Assembly: GCF_000265205.3 (NCBI RefSeq)
Contig: NT_187159.1
Span: forward strand, 1 to 5,600
Length of the DNA stretch: 5,600 nt
Source: Sinorhizobium fredii USDA 257
Lineage (GTDB): Bacteria; Pseudomonadota; Alphaproteobacteria; Rhizobiales; Rhizobiaceae
Reading direction: 5' to 3'
Positions 5,319 to 5,600 of this stretch are shown here, in pieces. A program made the position numbers and the translations under genes. A model generated the notes under the pieces. The model searched no databases. It was not told where the DNA came from and saw only the letters and a program-made list of their open reading frames with translations. Within the stretch, counting starts at the first letter, position 1, and each line of letters starts with the position of its first letter.

Positions 5319-5600
5319 CTAGAATTCGTTCTGCGCGCGAACCGCATCGATTTCAGCGCGTCCCGTTGTGCCACCATGTCGATAGGATTCGAGAAAGGAT
5401 AGGCGGTAAGAGTTCGAAACGGCAAAGTCATTGATGTCGCTGCGCTGACGTTCGCTGCGGATAAGCCCGTTCACAGACAGGAATGTCAGCGCGTCGGGGA
5501 TCTTCTTGCGGCTGATGCCGGAGTAGTCGCTGATCTTGTCGTAGCTGAGATCGATGACGTTACGGTTGATATCGCGCCGGGACACGAACAGCAGATAGGG
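5319..5600 (-). CDS. Winged-helix protein, C-terminal end only (runs off the window)
   Basis: The frame is open to the right edge, so only the last 93 residues are seen and the start lies outside. Counting from the edge, residues 18-52 (LSYDKISDYSGISRKKIPDA, then LTFLSVNGLIRSER) read as a winged helix-turn-helix: a first helix, a turn at SGIS, a recognition helix and the start of a wing. Such domains occur in transcription regulators and in replication-initiation proteins; which applies cannot be told from this fragment. The tail after residue 66 looks disordered. It ends 79 bases before the cyclase-like gene and probably shares its transcript. Confidence 0.7.
   Translation of the reverse strand, partial: PYLLFVSRRDINRNVIDLSYDKISDYSGISRKKIPDALTFLSVNGLIRSERQRSDINDFAVSNSYRLSFLESYRHGGTTGRAEIDAVRAQNEF

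Noticed and set aside
5315..5332. Inverted repeat AGAAC/GTTCT around an EcoRI-like GAATTC at the end of the winged-helix gene.
   Set aside because: Only five base pairs with an eight-base gap and no T run; not convincing as terminator or operator.
5240..5431. Longer N-terminus (64 more residues) for the cyclase-like gene.
   Set aside because: It overlaps the end of the winged-helix gene by more than 100 bases, has no ribosome-binding site and reads as low-quality protein before the ATG at 5239.

Overview
The window looks like an accessory, defence-and-addiction segment of a moderately GC-rich proteobacterium. An alphaproteobacterium is my best guess, from codon use, tight TAATG/ATGA gene junctions and the style of the toxin-antitoxin pair; this is inference only. 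It holds six protein genes in two convergent groups: three on the + strand (left) and four-fifths of the remainder on the - strand (right). No RNA genes, insertion sequences or CRISPR repeats were seen.

Left, positions 2-3362 (+ strand): three overlapping genes form what I read as an ABC three-component (ABC-3C) conflict system. In order they are a PD-(D/E)xK (Mrr/HJR-like) nuclease with an ABC-3C type C-terminal domain, a small middle component of the MC2 type, and a 615-residue Rad50/SMC-like ABC ATPase with a cysteine knuckle between two coiled coils. The junctions (13-base overlap, then TAATG) imply one coupled transcript. The first gene probably starts just before the window. A strong intrinsic terminator lies inside the last codons of the ATPase gene. 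By analogy with related systems (Lamassu and other ABC-3C loci), the ATPase and middle component would sense or load on foreign or abnormal DNA and license the nuclease.

Middle, 3363-3485: a short convergent intergenic space holding two small hairpins.

Right, 3486-4379 (- strand): a DUF1778 ribbon-helix-helix antitoxin and a GNAT acetyltransferase toxin (TacA-TacT type), overlapping by ATGA. A near-consensus sigma70 promoter with a 17-base spacer lies upstream, surrounded by four copies of the half-site AGGCGYA, two of them forming a 21-base near-palindrome next to the -35 box. This looks like the autoregulatory operator.

Far right, 4382-5600 (- strand): a 285-residue protein of unknown function whose motif order resembles a class III nucleotidyl-cyclase fold, preceded by the C-terminal end of a winged-helix protein that runs off the window. 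These two may be one transcription unit reading toward the toxin-antitoxin promoter.

The most interesting points are the complete nuclease-type ABC-3C operon, the half-site array at the toxin-antitoxin promoter, and the possible cyclase-like gene.
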